Below, one piece after another: positions 5,817 through 8,136 of a stretch of 8,136 nt of DNA (the first letter of the stretch is position 1; the number at the start of each line of letters is the position of its first letter). The DNA lies in contig CACZNK010000017.1 in NCBI GenBank assembly GCA_902782585.1, positions 1-8,136 on the forward strand, written 5' to 3'. This DNA is from an uncultured Ureaplasma sp. (GTDB lineage Bacteria; Bacillota_I; Bacilli_A; Mycoplasmatales; Mycoplasmoidaceae). A program made the position numbers and the translations under genes. The notes below the pieces were generated by a model, which worked only from the letters and a program-made list of their open reading frames with translations, did not search any database and had not been told where the DNA came from.

Positions 5817-5819
5817 AAT

Positions 5820-7871
5820 ATGGCTGAGAAAGAATTAAAAAATCCTAAGAATGATGAAGAATTAATAAATAGTAATCCAGACCTAGTTCTTGAAGAAGAA
5901 CAACATATGATGGAAATGGCTCAAACATATAATGCTTCAAGCATTCATGTGTTAAAAGGATTAGAAGCTGTAAGAAAACGTCCAGGTATGTATATTGGAT
6001 CAACAGGTATAAATGGTTTACACCATATGATTTGGGAAATTATCGATAACTCTGTTGATGAAATTGCTTCAGGTTATGGACATGAAATTAAAGTTACTTT
6101 AACAAAATCTGGATCAGTTATTGTTGAAGATGATGGTCGTGGTATTCCTATTGATATGCACCCAGAAGAAGGTAAACCAACTGTTGAGGTTGTTTTAACT
6201 ATTTTGCATGCTGGTGGTAAGTTTGATAATAATGCATATAAAACTTCTGGTGGATTACATGGAGTAGGTGCTAGTGTTACAAATGCATTGAGTAAATGAA
6301 TGAAAGTTTGAATTGTTCGAGATCATCAACAATATTACATTGAATTTAAAGATGGAGGTAAATTAGCAGTTCCATTAAAACAATTAAATAAGGTTGATAA
6401 ACTCCAAGGTACAACCATTGAATTTTATCCAGACTTTACAGTTATGGAGCAAGCTCCATTTGAACATGATCGTATAGTTACACGTTTAAAGAAATTAGCA
6501 TATTTAAATAAAACTGCTCATTTCACTTTTATTGATCAGCAAACAAATACAAATGATATTTTCTATTTCCCAGATGGAATTATTTCATATATTCAAGATA
6601 TCAATAAAGATAAAAATAAATTATTTGAAGATATTATTTATGGTTCAAAAGCTGTAAATGCTAAAAGTGCTAATAGATATGACCCAAATAACCCTGATAA
6701 ACCATTAATATTTAATATTAAAGTAGAAGTTGCTTTCCAATATAACCAATCATATTCGAGTTCTTTATATACTTTCTGTAACAATATTGATACTGCTGAA
6801 GGTGGCACCCATGAAGAAGGATTTAGAGCTGCACTTATTAAAGTATTAAATAACTATGCCTTAAGAAATAAATTTTTAAAAGAACAAGATGAGAAATATA
6901 CAAAGGACGACGTAACAGAAGGTTTAGCAGCTATTATATCAGTTAAACACCCTGATCCTCAATATGATGGTCAAACAAAACAAAAATTAGGTAATACTGA
7001 AGTTAGAGCTGTAGTGAATTCAGTAGTTTCTGATGTTTTTGAAAAATTCTTAAATGAAAACCCAAGTGAAGCAGCTTTAATTATTAATAAAATTAATTTA
7101 GCTAAAGAATCACGTATTCGTTCTCAAGCAGCTAAAGAAGCAGTAAGAAGAAAATCACCATTTGATTCAAACTCATTACCTGGTAAACTAGCAGACTGCT
7201 CAACTAAAGACCATACAATTAGTGAACTATATATTGTCGAGGGTGACTCAGCTGGCGGTAGTGCTAAATTAGGTAGAGATCGATATTACCAAGCAATTTT
7301 ACCATTAAGAGGTAAAATCTTAAATGTTGAAAAAGCTAAAACTGATCGTATTTTTGAATCGGAAGAAATTAATGCTATGATTACAGCAATTGGTGCTGGT
7401 GCTGTACCAGAATTTGATATCACAAAAATTCGTTATGATAAAGTCATCATTATGACTGATGCTGATGTTGATGGTGCACACATCCGAATTTTATTATTAA
7501 CATTCTTCTTCAGATATATGAAACCATTGATTGAACAAGGACATGTATATGCAGCTATTCCACCATTATACAAGTTTGTAAATGATAAAAAAGTTTCATA
7601 TGCTTACAGTGATGAAGAATTAGAAGTATTAAAAACAAATGCTAAATCTGGTAAGATTGATATTCAAAGATATAAAGGTCTTGGTGAAATGAACCCAGAA
7701 CAATTATGAGAAACAACAATGGACCCAACTGTAAGAAAACTCCACTGCTTTTCAATTGAAGATGCTATTGAAGCAGACAAACAATTCTCATTCTTAATGG
7801 GTGATGATGTATTACCTAGAAAAGAATTTATTTCTAAGAATGCTAAGTTTGTTAAAAATTTAGATATTTAG
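5820..7871 (+). CDS. gyrB: DNA gyrase subunit B
   Basis: This 683-residue complete GyrB is the ATPase and TOPRIM subunit of gyrase, which introduces negative supercoils together with GyrA. In order: the GHKL ATPase domain with GLEAVRKRPGMYIGSTG (47-63), catalytic Glu73 and Asn77 in WEIIDNSVDE, EDDGRGIP (103-110) and GGLHGVGASVTNALS (144-158). Next is the transducer with TAEGGTHEEGF (325-335) and the Q385-T-K loop, then TOPRIM with EGDSAGG (474-480, Glu474) and the DADVD metal triad Asp547/549/551, and finally QRYKGLGEMNPEQL (616-629). The ending AKFVKNLDI identifies GyrB rather than ParE. TGA encodes Trp160, Trp164 and Trp630. An acidic N-terminal extension of about 30 residues precedes the conserved core. 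gyrA does not follow. Confidence 0.97.
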
Positions 7872-7889
7872 ATTAGAGGAGTATAAAAT

Positions 7890-8136
7890 ATGATTTGTAA
7901 AAATTGAGGTAATGATGTAAAACCAATAATGTCAACAGGACAGATTATACTCGGTGTGATTTTGATTATTATTGGTTTTATAATTTTTGGGGTTCTTTAT
8001 ATGGAATTTTGCAATAAAACAACTTGTCCAGTATGCAATAATAATGTGTATATAAAAAATACATCATTATCAAATTCACAAAATGATGCAAAAAATAAAT
8101 ATCAAGAAAGCGATATTCTATTTGCTGTTCAAGATA
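7890..8136 (+). CDS. Small zinc-ribbon/single-pass membrane protein, 3' end beyond the window
   Basis: Eighty-two codons are visible with no stop. After MICKNWGNDV there is one strong membrane segment (residues 17-37, rich in Ile, Leu, Gly and Phe). A second cysteine cluster with Cys41, Cys46 and Cys49 (CPVCNN) follows, then a polar Asn/Ser/Lys-rich stretch. Two CxxC-type knuckles flanking a hydrophobic helix is a known layout of bacterial zinc-ribbon membrane proteins. Here the first knuckle reads C-K-N-W because the codon at 7905-7907 is TGA, where TGT or TGC would give CKNC. A good Shine-Dalgarno, AGAGGA (7875-7880), supports ATG 7890. It lies 18 bases after gyrB and is likely co-transcribed. 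Function is unknown. Confidence 0.7.

Noticed and set aside
4151..5819. CRISPR array, tracrRNA or other cas genes near the cas9 remnant
   Set aside because: I looked for regularly spaced repeats of 20-40 bases and for Cas1/Cas2/Csn2-like motifs on both strands and saw none.

Overview
The window comes from a low-GC mollicute (Mycoplasma/Spiroplasma/Entomoplasma type). Nine of its reading frames, broken ones included, only make sense if TGA is read as tryptophan (genetic code 4). About twenty in-frame TGA codons fall at plausible or conserved Trp sites, for example in RpsK, RplQ, GyrB and the PAP2-like protein. TGG is also used, and stops are TAA or TAG. I cannot fix the genus from the sequence.

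Positions 1-2477 are the distal end of the ribosomal superoperon in its usual order: infA (3' end only), rpmJ, rpsM, rpsK, rpoA, rplQ, with gaps of 9-23 bases. It continues into a polytopic PAP2-superfamily membrane protein (2521-3465). A new promoter then probably starts rpmB (3607-3804), with a small unrecognised acidic protein 7 bases behind it (3812-4150).

Positions 4164-4319 hold the most interesting object: a heavily mutated remnant of the N-terminus of a cas9 gene. It covers the RuvC-I strand and the start of the bridge helix, with a lost start codon, deletions and a nonsense codon. It stops about 20 bases before a tRNA-Gly gene with anticodon CCC on the minus strand (4338-4411). No other cas gene and no CRISPR array is visible. 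A YdeI/OmpD-associated family gene (4465-5025) diverges from the tRNA.

Positions 5026-5819 have no intact gene. They contain two minus-strand paralogous pseudogenes of a short coiled-coil family (5038-5328 and 5385-5681). Each keeps one reading frame but is broken by three TAA codons. After them come a probable promoter and a long AT-only palindrome in front of gyrB (5820-7871, complete). gyrB is followed 18 bases later by a truncated small zinc-ribbon/membrane protein gene (7890-8136+). gyrA is not in the window.

Overall the window is housekeeping machinery (translation, transcription, DNA gyrase) interleaved with decaying accessory DNA. I saw no convincing factor-independent terminator, insertion sequence or CRISPR repeat.
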